Positions 26,102 through 35,026 are shown, counted from the first letter of the stretch. The stretch: 48,594 nucleotides of DNA from an uncultured Oscillospiraceae bacterium (GCA_910584835.1 CAJUEG010000010.1:1-48594), one strand, 5' to 3'. Made by a program: numbers and translations. Notes: generated by a model not told the origin, from the letters alone.

Positions 26102-27256
26102 TTACCAATAAGGGTCCCAGTCCCCGCACAGGCGGGTGAGGGCCTCCATATAATAGAAGTCGCCCCAGGAGGTGCACTCGTCCACCCCCTCGGGGAAGCA
26201 GGTGTTGTAGGGGCTCTTCTTGCTGTATGTGCCGTGGAGGATGAGGCCCGCGCCCTCTGCGGGGACGGGGACTGCGTAGCCCTCCGCCAGGCTGCCCATC
26301 ATCTCCCGGGCCAGCCGCTGGTACCGGGCGGTCTCCCCCTGGGGCAGAATGCGCGCCGCCTCCAGCAGGCCGCAGGCCACAATGGCGGCGGAGGAGGAAT
26401 CCCGGGGCTCGCCGCTGTCCGGCTGGAAGAGCATGTCCCAGCAGGGCACCAGGTCCTCCGGCAGCCGGGTGAGGTAGAATTCCAGCCCCCGCTGGAAGGT
26501 GTCCAGCGCCTTGGGGTCGCCGGTATAGCGGTAACTCAGGATGGAGCCGTACACCCCCCAGGCCTGTCCCCTGGCCCAGAAGCTGTCATCCCTGTAGCCC
26601 TGGCAGGTGCGGCCATGGCTGGGGGTGCCGTCCTTGTGCATGTAGAAGGTGTGGAAGGTGGAGCCGTCGGGCCGGAAGGAATTTTCCATGCAGGTGGCGG
26701 TGTGCCTTTTGGCGATGTCCGCATACTTTTCCTCCCCCGTCTCCCGGGACGCCCAGTACAGCAGGGGCAGGTTCAGCAGGCAGTCGATGATAAAGCGGTA
26801 ATTCAGCGGCGAGCCCATCCGCCCCCAGGCCTGGATGAACTCCCCCTTGGGCTGGAAGCGGCTGATGAGCTGGTCGGCGGCCAGGATGGCGGCCTGCCTG
26901 GCCTTCTCGTCCCCGGTGAGCTTGTAGGCCGCCACGCAGGAGGGGGTGTACAAAAACCCCATGTCGTGGTGGGCCACCTTCACCTTCCGGCGGATGCGCC
27001 GGTCGAAGCTGTCCACCAGGGTCAGCCCCGCCTGGCGGAAGGCGTCGTCATGGGTGCGCTCATAGGCCAGCCAGATCTCCCCCGGCCAGAACCCGCAGGT
27101 CCACTCCTCGTTTTTGCAGGCGGGGTAGATGCCGTTCACGCTGGAGTGGTGCTGGCATTTCTTTGTGTACTTGGGCAGGTTAAGGCGCACCTGCTCCACG
27201 GCCTTGTCCAGTGCGGCCCGGGCCTGCGCGTCGGTGATGGGTACGGGTCTGTTCAT
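26102..27256 (-). CDS. GH88 unsaturated glucuronyl hydrolase
   Basis: A 384-residue cytoplasmic enzyme that removes the 4,5-unsaturated uronic acid left by polysaccharide lyases. Visible family marks are WTCGFWPGEIWLAYE, the active-site Asp in KVAHHDMGFLY, the second Asp in FIIDCLLNLPLLYWAS, SFWARGQAWGVYG and the end motif DECTSWGDFYYMEAL. Substrates of this family include glycosaminoglycan, gellan and pectin fragments. It leads a two-gene operon with the GH78-like protein; the nagB/nagA genes lie 10 kb away and could in principle use GlcNAc from glycosaminoglycans, but no link is shown. Confidence 0.92.
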   Translation of the reverse strand: MNRPVPITDAQARAALDKAVEQVRLNLPKYTKKCQHHSSVNGIYPACKNEEWTCGFWPGEIWLAYERTHDDAFRQAGLTLVDSFDRRIRRKVKVAHHDMGFLYTPSCVAAYKLTGDEKARQAAILAADQLISRFQPKGEFIQAWGRMGSPLNYRFIIDCLLNLPLLYWASRETGEEKYADIAKRHTATCMENSFRPDGSTFHTFYMHKDGTPSHGRTCQGYRDDSFWARGQAWGVYGSILSYRYTGDPKALDTFQRGLEFYLTRLPEDLVPCWDMLFQPDSGEPRDSSSAAIVACGLLEAARILPQGETARYQRLAREMMGSLAEGYAVPVPAEGAGLILHGTYSKKSPYNTCFPEGVDECTSWGDFYYMEALTRLCGDWDPYW

Positions 27257-27279
27257 AAAAGCACCTCATTTGCAAAATT

Positions 27280-27309
27280 CCGGGGGCAGGTGTGATACCC
27301 TGCCCCCGG
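27280..27309. promoter_or_regulatory. Hairpin in the leader of the GH88 operon
   Basis: A perfect 11-bp stem (27280-27290 with 27299-27309), loop of eight. It sits between the predicted promoter and the GH88 start codon. On the minus strand it is followed by AATTTTGC; on the plus strand by GTTTTT. It could be an attenuator, a leftover terminator or a translation-control hairpin. Confidence 0.55.
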
Positions 27310-27330
27310 CGTTTTTGGATATTCCCCTTT

Positions 27331-27359
27331 ATTGTACCCCCTGGCGGCGGATGCCGCAA
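27331..27359 (-). promoter_or_regulatory. Putative promoter of the GH88-GH78 operon
   Basis: On the minus strand: TTGCGG (27359-27354), 17 bases, TACAAT (27336-27331). The -35 box is weak. Confidence 0.55.
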
Positions 27360-27438
27360 GCCCCCGGACGAAATATTTCCCGGGACGGAAAAATCAGGGC
27401 GCACGCCTCAGCCCGCCGGAAACGCTTCCTCCCCCGGC

Positions 27439-29025
27439 TCAGTCCCAATCCTGCTCATACTCCAGCACCGCTCCTGTGGCGCCGTCAATGGTATACTTAT
27501 ACTCCGCCCGGCCCGCCTCAAACTCCACCTCGTACTCCAGCCGGCCGTCGTCCCAGTCCCGCTCCACCTTCATCTTGGCGGTCTCGCTCTCCAGCACGCC
27601 GGCATGGGCCAGGGCCGCCGCCTTGGCGGCCTCCCCGCCGATGTCCGCAGAGGAAGAGGCGCCGCTGTGGTGGCCGGCGGCATGGTGCTCCTGTTCGTGC
27701 TTGACTACGGAGCAGGAATAGCCGTCGATGGTGTAGTCATACTCCGTCTCGCCGCACCAGAACTCCACGTCGTATTCCAGCCGCCCGTCGTCCCAGTCCC
27801 GCTCCACCTTGAGCGAGGCGATCTGGGATTCGCTCAGCCCCGCGTGGTCCAGGGCGGCGCGCAGCGCGGCCTCCCGGCCCACATCCTGGGCGTCAGGCTG
27901 GGGGGTGGGCTGGACCGCGGGCTGGGGGACAGTGGCGGCGGGAACCTCCGCCGTGCCGGCGCCGGAGGTCTGGGGGGGCTGCTCCGCCCCGGGACCGTTT
28001 CCTGCGGGCGCCAGCGCCGGCAGGTTTTGCTGCCCGCTGAGTACCCCGCCCCCGAAGGCGTCCACAATATACTCAAACTCGCCCCAGGCGGTTTTCAGCT
28101 CCACCTCGTAATGGGGCGGGTTTTCGTCCAGCTCCGGGTCCACATCGGCGGTCACCGAGCTGATTTCCAGCGTGCCCGCATACTCCTCCGCCGCCATCGC
28201 GGCGGCGCTTTTGCCGATGGGGATGCGCGTTTCGCCCGTCTTCAGCAGGTCCTCCAGCTCCTCCACCGACAGGGCGGCCAGCTGGTCGAAAGCGGCGGTG
28301 CTGTTTGTGGAGATGGTGCCGTTCATCTCCATCACCCGGCGCACCAGGGCCGCCTTTCCGGCGGAAATACCGCTGTTGAAGGCGGCATATTCCGGCGCGG
28401 CGGCGCCGGCATCGCAGGCAAGCACCTGGCTGAACACCGAGGTCCCCGGGGCCTGGCTCTGGAGCACCCCGTCCACCGAGGCCACCAGCTCCTGCTGGAG
28501 CCGGGCGGCCCGGGCCTGATCGCTGTCCTCCACCGAGATCAGGATGGCGGAGGAGATGCTGTCCATGTACCCCGCCTTCACCAGCGCGCCCACAATGGCG
28601 TTCACCGCCACATCCAGCTTGGCCCCCTTGAGGTCGGCCCCGCCGTCCATGGAGAACAGCACCGCGGCGGCGTCCTGATTGAGGGCGGTGCACGAGATCA
28701 CCCGCCCGCCCCGGCTGGCCTTCAGCTCGATGCTGGGGTTCACGTCCAGGGACACCACCGAGGCCACGGCGCAGTTCTGGTAGTAGTAGCCCCCCGCCCC
28801 TCCGGCCCCCAGCAGCACCAGCGCCGCGCAGGCGGCGGCCAGCCAGGCCCGGCCTTTTTTCTTTCCGGGGGTCCCGGCCGCCGCCAAATCCACGATATTC
28901 TGCTGCTTCATTTCCATCACACTCCCGTTTTGCTCACCGCAGCGGGAGAGAATCGCGTCCAAATCGTCTGGGGCCGCGCGGGACACGGCCTGGGCCAGAC
29001 GCTGCTCCAGTTCCCGGTCAGTCAT
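27439..29025 (-). CDS. RsgI-like anti-sigma protein with PepSY-type repeats
   Basis: A 528-residue membrane protein. Residues 1-58 are a cytoplasmic N-terminus rich in Asp/Glu/Arg, the likely sigma-binding part; 59-80 one membrane helix; then an RsgI-like external domain marked by SVVSLDVNPSIELKA (residues 89-103). Three PepSY-like repeats follow (about 275-330, 385-450 and 465-528), the last two sharing VERDWDDGRLEY. A Pro/Gln-rich linker separates the first from the others and a His-rich linker (EQEHHAAGHHSG) the last two. The ATG overlaps the sigma-factor stop (ATGA), so the two are coupled, and it most likely holds the sigma factor inactive until an outside signal arrives. Confidence 0.87.
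   Translation of the reverse strand: MTDRELEQRLAQAVSRAAPDDLDAILSRCGEQNGSVMEMKQQNIVDLAAAGTPGKKKGRAWLAAACAALVLLGAGGAGGYYYQNCAVASVVSLDVNPSIELKASRGGRVISCTALNQDAAAVLFSMDGGADLKGAKLDVAVNAIVGALVKAGYMDSISSAILISVEDSDQARAARLQQELVASVDGVLQSQAPGTSVFSQVLACDAGAAAPEYAAFNSGISAGKAALVRRVMEMNGTISTNSTAAFDQLAALSVEELEDLLKTGETRIPIGKSAAAMAAEEYAGTLEISSVTADVDPELDENPPHYEVELKTAWGEFEYIVDAFGGGVLSGQQNLPALAPAGNGPGAEQPPQTSGAGTAEVPAATVPQPAVQPTPQPDAQDVGREAALRAALDHAGLSESQIASLKVERDWDDGRLEYDVEFWCGETEYDYTIDGYSCSVVKHEQEHHAAGHHSGASSSADIGGEAAKAAALAHAGVLESETAKMKVERDWDDGRLEYEVEFEAGRAEYKYTIDGATGAVLEYEQDWD
27546..27810. repeat. Internal 240-bp duplication in the anti-sigma gene
   Basis: A 25-base block at 27546-27570 is repeated exactly at 27786-27810, a period of 240 bases or 80 codons. 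It codes for the VERDWDDGRL core of the last two PepSY-like repeats, so the C-terminal part arose by tandem duplication. Confidence 0.85.
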
Positions 29026-29603
29026 CGGTCGCTCTCTCCTCTCATCATGCTGCGCAGCTTGCCCAGCCCGCGGTGATATTTGGACAGGACGGTGGACAGC
29101 GGCTTTTCCAGCAGTTGGGCGATCTCCCGGTGCTTCAGCCCGGCCACGGCGTGGAGCAGGATGATCTGCCGCTCCTCCTCCCCCAGCCCGGCCAGCGCCT
29201 GCTGGAGCAGCTGCCGGTCCTCGGGGGAAATCCCGGGGTCCCGGGCGGGGATGGCGTCCCACTCCTCCCGGTCCAGCTCCACCTGCCGCCCGCTCCGGCG
29301 CAGCCGGGCCAGGGCCAGGTTCCGGGCGATGGTGAGCAGCCACGCCATGGGCGAGCCCTGGGGGCGGTAGGCGGGGGCGCTCTCCCACACCCGGACGAAC
29401 ACATCCTGGGCCACGTCCTGGGCCTCGTGGGCGTTGTGGAGCAGGGACAGCGCCAGGGCGTACACCGCTCCCCGGGTCTGCCCGTACAGCAGGGCAAAAG
29501 CCTCCCGGTCCCCCCGGCCCGTCCGGAGCAAAAGCCCCTCCAGCTCCCGGCCCCGGCGGTCCCGGTCCCCTTGTGTTGTCTGAGCTCCCAGCACAGTCGC
29601 CAT
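29022..29603 (-). CDS. ECF-type RNA polymerase sigma factor
   Basis: A 193-residue sigma-70 family factor with region 2 (FALLYGQTRGAVYALALSL and AQDVAQDVFVRVWES, then GSPMAWLLTIARNLALARLR) and region 4 (LGEEERQIILLHAVAGLKHR, then EIAQLLEKPLSTVLSKYHRG). It should direct a stress or envelope regulon under control of the membrane anti-sigma protein whose gene overlaps its end. The ATG at 29603 has an AGGAG site nine bases away. I could not identify a clear ECF-type promoter in front of it. Confidence 0.92.
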   Translation of the reverse strand: MATVLGAQTTQGDRDRRGRELEGLLLRTGRGDREAFALLYGQTRGAVYALALSLLHNAHEAQDVAQDVFVRVWESAPAYRPQGSPMAWLLTIARNLALARLRRSGRQVELDREEWDAIPARDPGISPEDRQLLQQALAGLGEEERQIILLHAVAGLKHREIAQLLEKPLSTVLSKYHRGLGKLRSMMRGESDR

Positions 29604-29702
29604 AATCCATTTCTCCTGTCACACAAGAAATGCGGGGCGGGGGCGTTTTATCGCACGCCCACCTAAAAAATTTTTTAGCGGCCCCTCCGCCTTACGCGGA
29701 CA

Positions 29703-29729
29703 AAAACACCCCGCACCGCGGGGTGTTTT
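29703..29729 (-). terminator. Intrinsic terminator after the solute-binding protein gene
   Basis: A perfect 12-bp stem (29703-29714 with 29718-29729), loop of three, A run and T run on its two sides. It follows the minus-strand stop at 29742 by 12 bases. Confidence 0.92.
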
Positions 29730-29741
29730 CGCTGTCCGGCA

Positions 29742-31061
29742 TCATTGGCGGTTCATCGCCTCGTCCTGGAGCCGGTCAAAAGCCGCCATGCACTCGTCCA
29801 CCGTGGCGCCCCCCAGCAGCTGCCGGACGATCAGGCAGGTATTGCCCCACTGCTCCACATTCATCCCCGCGTTGGACCCCAGGACATAGACCCCTTCCTG
29901 AATCCTGTCGTTGAGCGGGCGCAGAGCGGGCACGCAGTCCACCGACACGTTCTTGGACGGGGAGATCACCCGGTTTGTCTCCGCGTAGAGCTGGAGGGCC
30001 TCGTCCGAGGTGATGACATCCATCACCCGCATGGCGTCCTCGGCATGTTCCGCGTTGGCGCCCACGGCAAAGCCGGTCATAGGCATCACCGGCATCTGCC
30101 CCCGGCTGCTGGGAAAGCCGATGACCTGCATCTCAAAGTCCGTCCTGCCGTAGGCGGTCTCCGTGTTGGCCGCCCCCCAGTAGGCCATGACGATGGGGGT
30201 CTTCCCGGCCAGGAAATCCGGTCCCTCCGCCTCAATGGCCTCGCTGACCAGGGCCTTCTCTGCGTCGATATAGCCGCAGTCAATCATTTCCTGGAGGAAC
30301 TCAAAGCCGGGGCGCATGTAGTCGCTGTACCGGGCCTCCCCGCTGTTCAGCGCGGCAATCTCCGCCTCCGTATTTCCCCCGTTGTACAGATCCGCATAGG
30401 CCTGGGCGAACACGAAGGTCTCCAGCCACCATCGGTTGGCCCCCACCGGCGTGTCTATCCCGTTCTCCTGAAACACCCGGCAGCACTCCAAAAACTCCTC
30501 CGGGGTATCGGGCAGCTCCAGGCCGTACTGCTTGAATATGTCCACGTTGACAAACATGCCGTAGGCCACCACCTCCTGGGGAATGGCCACCAGCTTGCCG
30601 TCCACCGTGTTGGCGACCCGGATGATCTCCCTCAGGTTTTTCACGCTGTCCAGCCCCGAAAGGTCCATCAACCTGCCCTCCGCGCCCAGGGTAAGAATGG
30701 TGTCCGGGTTGAGCAGGTACAGATCGTCCATGTCGTTCCGGGCCCTGTCCAGGGCCACGTCGTCATAGGTCTTGTCCTGATACCCTTCCGCCGTATAGGT
30801 CTGGTAGGCAACCGTCACCCCCAGCCGCTCCTCCGCCATGGCAATGGTCAGGTCCGACGCGGTCCTGGCCACATTCTCGGCGTTGGGGTCGGTCTTTTCC
30901 ATGGGGCTGAACATGTTAACCACCCGCCCGGCCTCTTTCTCATCTGGAAGCAGGTTCTTATCTTCCCTATTCCCCCCGCAGCCGGCCGGCGCCAGCAGCA
31001 TGGTTCCGGCCAGCAGGGCCGCGGCCCACCTGCGCAGGCGGTTGTCCTCACGCTTTTTCAT
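29742..31061 (-). CDS. Extracellular solute-binding lipoprotein (family 1)
   Basis: A 439-residue sugar-type binding lipoprotein. The signal peptide ends in LLAPAGC, which makes the Cys near residue 28 the lipid anchor. The body has the usual features of family 1 binding proteins: VVAYGMFVNVDIFKQYGLEL, PDTPEEFLECCRVFQENGID and TPIVMAYWG. It is the second gene after a hybrid histidine kinase and overlaps its end by 14 bases; no permease or ATPase gene is nearby. It may feed a sensor rather than a transporter, or share permeases coded elsewhere. The ATG at 31061 is chosen over a TTG at 31088. Confidence 0.88.
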   Translation of the reverse strand: MKKREDNRLRRWAAALLAGTMLLAPAGCGGNREDKNLLPDEKEAGRVVNMFSPMEKTDPNAENVARTASDLTIAMAEERLGVTVAYQTYTAEGYQDKTYDDVALDRARNDMDDLYLLNPDTILTLGAEGRLMDLSGLDSVKNLREIIRVANTVDGKLVAIPQEVVAYGMFVNVDIFKQYGLELPDTPEEFLECCRVFQENGIDTPVGANRWWLETFVFAQAYADLYNGGNTEAEIAALNSGEARYSDYMRPGFEFLQEMIDCGYIDAEKALVSEAIEAEGPDFLAGKTPIVMAYWGAANTETAYGRTDFEMQVIGFPSSRGQMPVMPMTGFAVGANAEHAEDAMRVMDVITSDEALQLYAETNRVISPSKNVSVDCVPALRPLNDRIQEGVYVLGSNAGMNVEQWGNTCLIVRQLLGGATVDECMAAFDRLQDEAMNRQ

Positions 31062-33639
31062 CGCCTGTTCCGTCCTTTCCCTTCGCAAATTGTCTGATCG
31101 TCCTTTTCAGCACCCCCACGTCCAGGGGTTTGGCCACATGAGCGGTCATACCCGCATTCAGCGCCGCCTTCTCGTCCTCCGCAAAAGCGTTTGCCGTCAT
31201 GGCAATGATGGGAATACGTTTGGCGTCCTCCCTCTCCAGAGCGCGGATGGCCCGGGTGGCCTCGTGGCCGTTCATCACCGGCATCTGCACATCCATCAGG
31301 ATCGCGTCGAACTCCCCCGGCTGTGCGCTCTGGAAGCGCTCCACCGCCAGCCGGCCGTTTTCTACGATCTCGCAGGAGGCTCCCTCCAGCTCCAAAAGCT
31401 CCATCAGAATCTCGGCATTGATCTCGTTGTCCTCCGCGGCCAGGAAGCGCAGCCCCTCCAGGCTGTCCGCCTGCTCCGGCTCCGCCGACGCGGCGGCGCT
31501 CTCATCTCTCAACAGCTCCTCCACCTTTTCCCGGAGGGCGGCCACAAAGAACGGCTTTGCCAGCACCCCGCTGCGCTCCATTTTCAGCGCCGGCTCTATC
31601 CCCTGGGCGTCATACTCCGCCATCAGCACCAGCGGCACATCTACGGGAAGGGCCTCCCGCAGCGCCTGGGCCGCCCGGGGCCCATTTAGTCCCGGCCCGT
31701 CCCAATCCAGCAGCACCAGTTGGTACGGTCCGGCCTCCCGCGCCTGATTCAGTGCCTCTTCCAGCTCTGCCACGGCGTCCACCTGAACGCCTGTGTCCGC
31801 CATCAGGGTCTGAATGCTCTCCCGCCCCCCCGGGTCCGCCTCTACCGCCAGGATATGGGAGATGCCCCGGTCCTTCCAGAACTGCCGGTCCGCGTGGTTC
31901 TCCTGTATGCGCAGCTCCAGTTCTACCCGGAATATGGACCCTTTGTCCACCTGGCTGGTCACGTCGATGGTGCCTCCCATGAGCTCCACGATGCTCTTGG
32001 TGATGGCCATGCCCAGCCCCGTGCCCTGTACCTTGTTGGTGGTGCTGTTCTCCGCCCTTGTGAAGGCGTCAAAAATGGTCCGCAAATACTCCGGCGTCAT
32101 GCCGTAGCCGTCGTCCTCCACCTCGATGCGGATGTGCTCGTACTGGCCGGAGCGCTGCTTGAGCCCGATGATGCGCAGCCAGATATGGCCCCCCTCCTGG
32201 GTATACTTCACCGCGTTGGACAGCAGGTTGATGAGGATCTGGTTTATACGGGTCTCATCCCCCACCAGGTACTCATGGCGGATGCCGGATACCTCCACGT
32301 GGAACTCCTGGCGCTTGGCCCGGGCCATAGGCTGTATGATCGCGTCTACCGAGGATATCACGTCGCTCAGCGCAAATTGGTCGAAGGTGAGCACCACCTT
32401 GCCGCTCTCAATCTTGGACACGTCCAGAATATCATTGATCAGGCTGAGCAGATGCTGGCCGGACGCGGTTATTTTCTTCGTATACTCCCGCACCTTGGCC
32501 GGGTTGTCGGCGTCCCTGGACAGCAGGGTGGTGAAGCCCAGCACTGCGTTCATGGGCGTTCGGATGTCATGGGACATATTGGAGAGGAAGGTGGTCTTGG
32601 ACTCGCTGGCAATCTGCGCGGCCTGGAGGGCCTGCGCCAGCTGCTGGCTGTGAATCTGGCGCTCCTCCTCCCGCTCCACCCTCACCCGCTCCTGCTGCCG
32701 CCAGTTGAGATAGTACAGCAGCGCGCACAGGAAAAACGCGCCCAGCATGGCGGCCACCACCATGGCGATGTTCTGGTTGACCGTCCGCCCCTCCTGCTGG
32801 ATGGCCTCTACCGGCACATAGCCCACCAGGAAAACGCTCCCATCGTTCACCGACCACATATAGTTGAGGGCGTTCTTCCCCCGGATATCGTGGTAAAACA
32901 GGATGTTCCGCCCCTCGTCCAGGCATTGGGCCACCTCTGAGCGGATACCCGGGTCCTGCACGTTGTTGGCCCGGTAGAAGTCATCCAGGTTCAGGTGGCC
33001 GGCGCTTCGCTGGCCCATCCCTTTGGGCTTGAGGACAAACCGCTGGCTCTGGGCGTCCATGATATACAGCGACGCCTGCTTGTTATAAAACCCGTCGCTG
33101 GGAAGGGAGCGGTCAATGGCGTCGTACACATACTCGACGTACAGCGTCCCAAGCTCCTTCCCGTCCCGTTCCACAGGGCATTTCATGGTGTAAGCCCAGG
33201 TCCCCATGTAGTTCACATAGGACTGGGACACCGGCATTCCGCCCACAGTTCTCCCGGCGGAGTAGTCCAGTCCCTCCTCGGTGAACGTCTCCCCTGTATT
33301 TGAAAAGCCCTGCTCCGCCCCGGCGGGGATCATCGACACCTTGGCCATGGTCCTGTTCTTTTCATAGGACCGGATAAACGCCTCCGGGTCCTCCGCCTGG
33401 GCCAGCTCCCGGGCGACCAACGTCTGGAATTCCGCCTCGTTGTTCAAAATGGCCTCAATGGTACATTGAATCAGGTCCAGGCTTTCGCTGAGGTTCTGGA
33501 TGGCGGCGGAGGACATCTCCCGGGACGTTCTCTGGGCCACCGTGTACACGATAGCGCCGAACACAAAAAAGACCAGCAAAAAAGAGAGAGGCAGAAAAAG
33601 CTTCCGCCGCTGTTCCCGTTTCTTTGGCTCTTCTTTCAT
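31048..33639 (-). CDS. Hybrid histidine kinase with extracellular sensor and two receiver domains
   Basis: An 863-residue sensor kinase. Membrane helices at about 14-34 and 290-312 enclose a 250-residue outside sensor of the double-Cache type. A short coiled coil (315-345) leads to the dimerisation domain with the phosphorylated His357 in FLSNMSHDIRTPMN, then the ATPase domain (NLLSNAVKYTQEGGH, DDGYGMT, GTGLGMAITKSI). Two receiver domains follow: the first (about 595-710) has Asp645 in LLDWD but a poor acidic pocket, the second (about 730-850) is canonical with Asp783 in LMDVQMPVMNG. No output domain is fused and no response regulator is adjacent. It is co-transcribed with the binding lipoprotein. 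Confidence 0.93.
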   Translation of the reverse strand: MKEEPKKREQRRKLFLPLSFLLVFFVFGAIVYTVAQRTSREMSSAAIQNLSESLDLIQCTIEAILNNEAEFQTLVARELAQAEDPEAFIRSYEKNRTMAKVSMIPAGAEQGFSNTGETFTEEGLDYSAGRTVGGMPVSQSYVNYMGTWAYTMKCPVERDGKELGTLYVEYVYDAIDRSLPSDGFYNKQASLYIMDAQSQRFVLKPKGMGQRSAGHLNLDDFYRANNVQDPGIRSEVAQCLDEGRNILFYHDIRGKNALNYMWSVNDGSVFLVGYVPVEAIQQEGRTVNQNIAMVVAAMLGAFFLCALLYYLNWRQQERVRVEREEERQIHSQQLAQALQAAQIASESKTTFLSNMSHDIRTPMNAVLGFTTLLSRDADNPAKVREYTKKITASGQHLLSLINDILDVSKIESGKVVLTFDQFALSDVISSVDAIIQPMARAKRQEFHVEVSGIRHEYLVGDETRINQILINLLSNAVKYTQEGGHIWLRIIGLKQRSGQYEHIRIEVEDDGYGMTPEYLRTIFDAFTRAENSTTNKVQGTGLGMAITKSIVELMGGTIDVTSQVDKGSIFRVELELRIQENHADRQFWKDRGISHILAVEADPGGRESIQTLMADTGVQVDAVAELEEALNQAREAGPYQLVLLDWDGPGLNGPRAAQALREALPVDVPLVLMAEYDAQGIEPALKMERSGVLAKPFFVAALREKVEELLRDESAAASAEPEQADSLEGLRFLAAEDNEINAEILMELLELEGASCEIVENGRLAVERFQSAQPGEFDAILMDVQMPVMNGHEATRAIRALEREDAKRIPIIAMTANAFAEDEKAALNAGMTAHVAKPLDVGVLKRTIRQFAKGKDGTGDEKA

Positions 33640-33743
33640 TTTATGATCTCCATTCCGTCCCTGCCCGGGGCAGCTCCGAACCTTTTGGGGCGGACGGGAC
33701 GTTCCATTTTCTCCCGGCCAGGCCCAACCGCGGTTGATTTTTT

Positions 33744-33773
33744 ATTATACCATTTCCCCTATTTTAGTGTCAA
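33744..33773 (-). promoter_or_regulatory. Promoter of the kinase-binding-protein operon
   Basis: On the minus strand: TTGACA (33773-33768), 18 bases, TATAAT (33749-33744). Both boxes are perfect. It lies about 105 bases before the kinase start codon. Confidence 0.85.
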
Positions 33774-33867
33774 TAGCGCCTGGGCCGCCGGAGCCGTACT
33801 TCTTTTAAGCGTCAGGCTCCCGCCCGCCCCGGCTCCGCCATATCCCGCCCCCATCCCATTATACGCG

Positions 33868-33903
33868 GCAAGGCGGGCATGGCTCTCGCCATACCCGCCT
33901 TGC
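33868..33903 (-). terminator. Hairpin after the CdaR-type gene
   Basis: A 16-bp stem with one mismatch (33868-33883 with 33888-33903), loop TCTC, 31 bases after the minus-strand stop at 33935. No T run follows, so termination may be partial. Confidence 0.6.
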
Positions 33904-33934
33904 TGTCCCTCTCGCGTTATCCCGGCGCTCCCTC

Positions 33935-35026
33935 TCAGGAGTCAATTCCCCGGGAGACCAAATACTTCTTGACCATCAGCGCCACCTTGAAGGTGATGGC
34001 GTCGTCGAACTCCCGCAGGTCCAGCCCCGTGAGCTTTTTGATCTTCTCCAGCCGGTACACCAGGGTGTTGCGGTGGACAAACAGCTTCCGGGCCGTCTCG
34101 GACACGTTCAGGTTGTTCTCAAAGAACTTATTGATGGTGAACAGCGTCTCCTGGTCCAGCGCATCAATGGGGTTCTTTTTAAACACCTCGCGCAAAAACA
34201 TCTCGCACAGGGTGGTGGGCAGCTGGTAGATCAGCCGTCCGATGCCCAGGTTTTCATAGTTGATGATGGACCGCTCGGTCTCGAACACCTTGCCCACGTC
34301 GATGGCCACCTGGGCCTCCTTATAGGTGCGGGCCAGGTCCCGAATGTGGCCCACGATGGTGCCGATGCCCACCACGGTCTTGATGCCCAGGTCCCGGGTG
34401 AGGGCCTCCTGGACGTTTTGGGCGATCTTCTGCAGGTCCCGGCCGTCGGCGTTCTCCCCCAGGTGCTTGACCAGGGCCACGTCCGTCTCGCTGACGGACA
34501 GAACAAAGTCGGTCTGCTTGTCGGGATACAGCCCGGAGATCACGTCCACGGCGGACACATCGGGTACGCCCAGCTGGCGCACCAGGAGCACCGCCCGGGG
34601 CGTCTCGGACACAAAGTGCAGCTCCTTGGCGCGGACATAGATATCCCCCAGGAGGATATTGTCGCACAGGATATTCTTTACAAAGGTGGCTTTGTCGTTT
34701 TTCTCCTCATAATAGGCCTTGGCCCCGTTTAAGGCGATCACCGCCATGGAACAGATCAGCGACGCCTGCTCGTCCTCGCCCCGCACAAAGGCGGCGTAGT
34801 CAAACTGGCCGCTCCAGCCGGACAGGGCTTTGAAGGTAAAGCCGCTGCTGGTCACCGGGGAATCCGCCTCCGCGGCCAGCAGCGCCGCCGCCGCGCCCCA
34901 TTTCTCTCCAATGCGGGTCAGCTCATTGCAGGCCACCACGGTGCCCTGCTCGTCGATGACCCCCACGGCCCGGTCGGTACAATCCTTCATCTGAAGAACG
35001 ACGCCTTGAAAAATCCTGCTGGACAT
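33935..35026 (-). CDS. CdaR/PucR-type transcriptional regulator
   Basis: A 363-residue regulator with three parts: an N-terminal diacid-recognition-like domain (VVLQMKDCTDRAVGVIDEQG and ARVLAA-like helices), a middle GGDEF-like domain without catalytic motif (GIKTVVGIGTIVGHIRDLAR), and a C-terminal PucR helix-turn-helix (NLNVSETARKLFVHRNTLVY then RLEKIKKLTGLDLREF). CdaR activates sugar-diacid use in E. coli; no such genes lie near, so the ligand here is open. The ATG has an AAAGGAG site and the gene has its own consensus promoter. Confidence 0.9.
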   Translation of the reverse strand: MSSRIFQGVVLQMKDCTDRAVGVIDEQGTVVACNELTRIGEKWGAAAALLAAEADSPVTSSGFTFKALSGWSGQFDYAAFVRGEDEQASLICSMAVIALNGAKAYYEEKNDKATFVKNILCDNILLGDIYVRAKELHFVSETPRAVLLVRQLGVPDVSAVDVISGLYPDKQTDFVLSVSETDVALVKHLGENADGRDLQKIAQNVQEALTRDLGIKTVVGIGTIVGHIRDLARTYKEAQVAIDVGKVFETERSIINYENLGIGRLIYQLPTTLCEMFLREVFKKNPIDALDQETLFTINKFFENNLNVSETARKLFVHRNTLVYRLEKIKKLTGLDLREFDDAITFKVALMVKKYLVSRGIDS

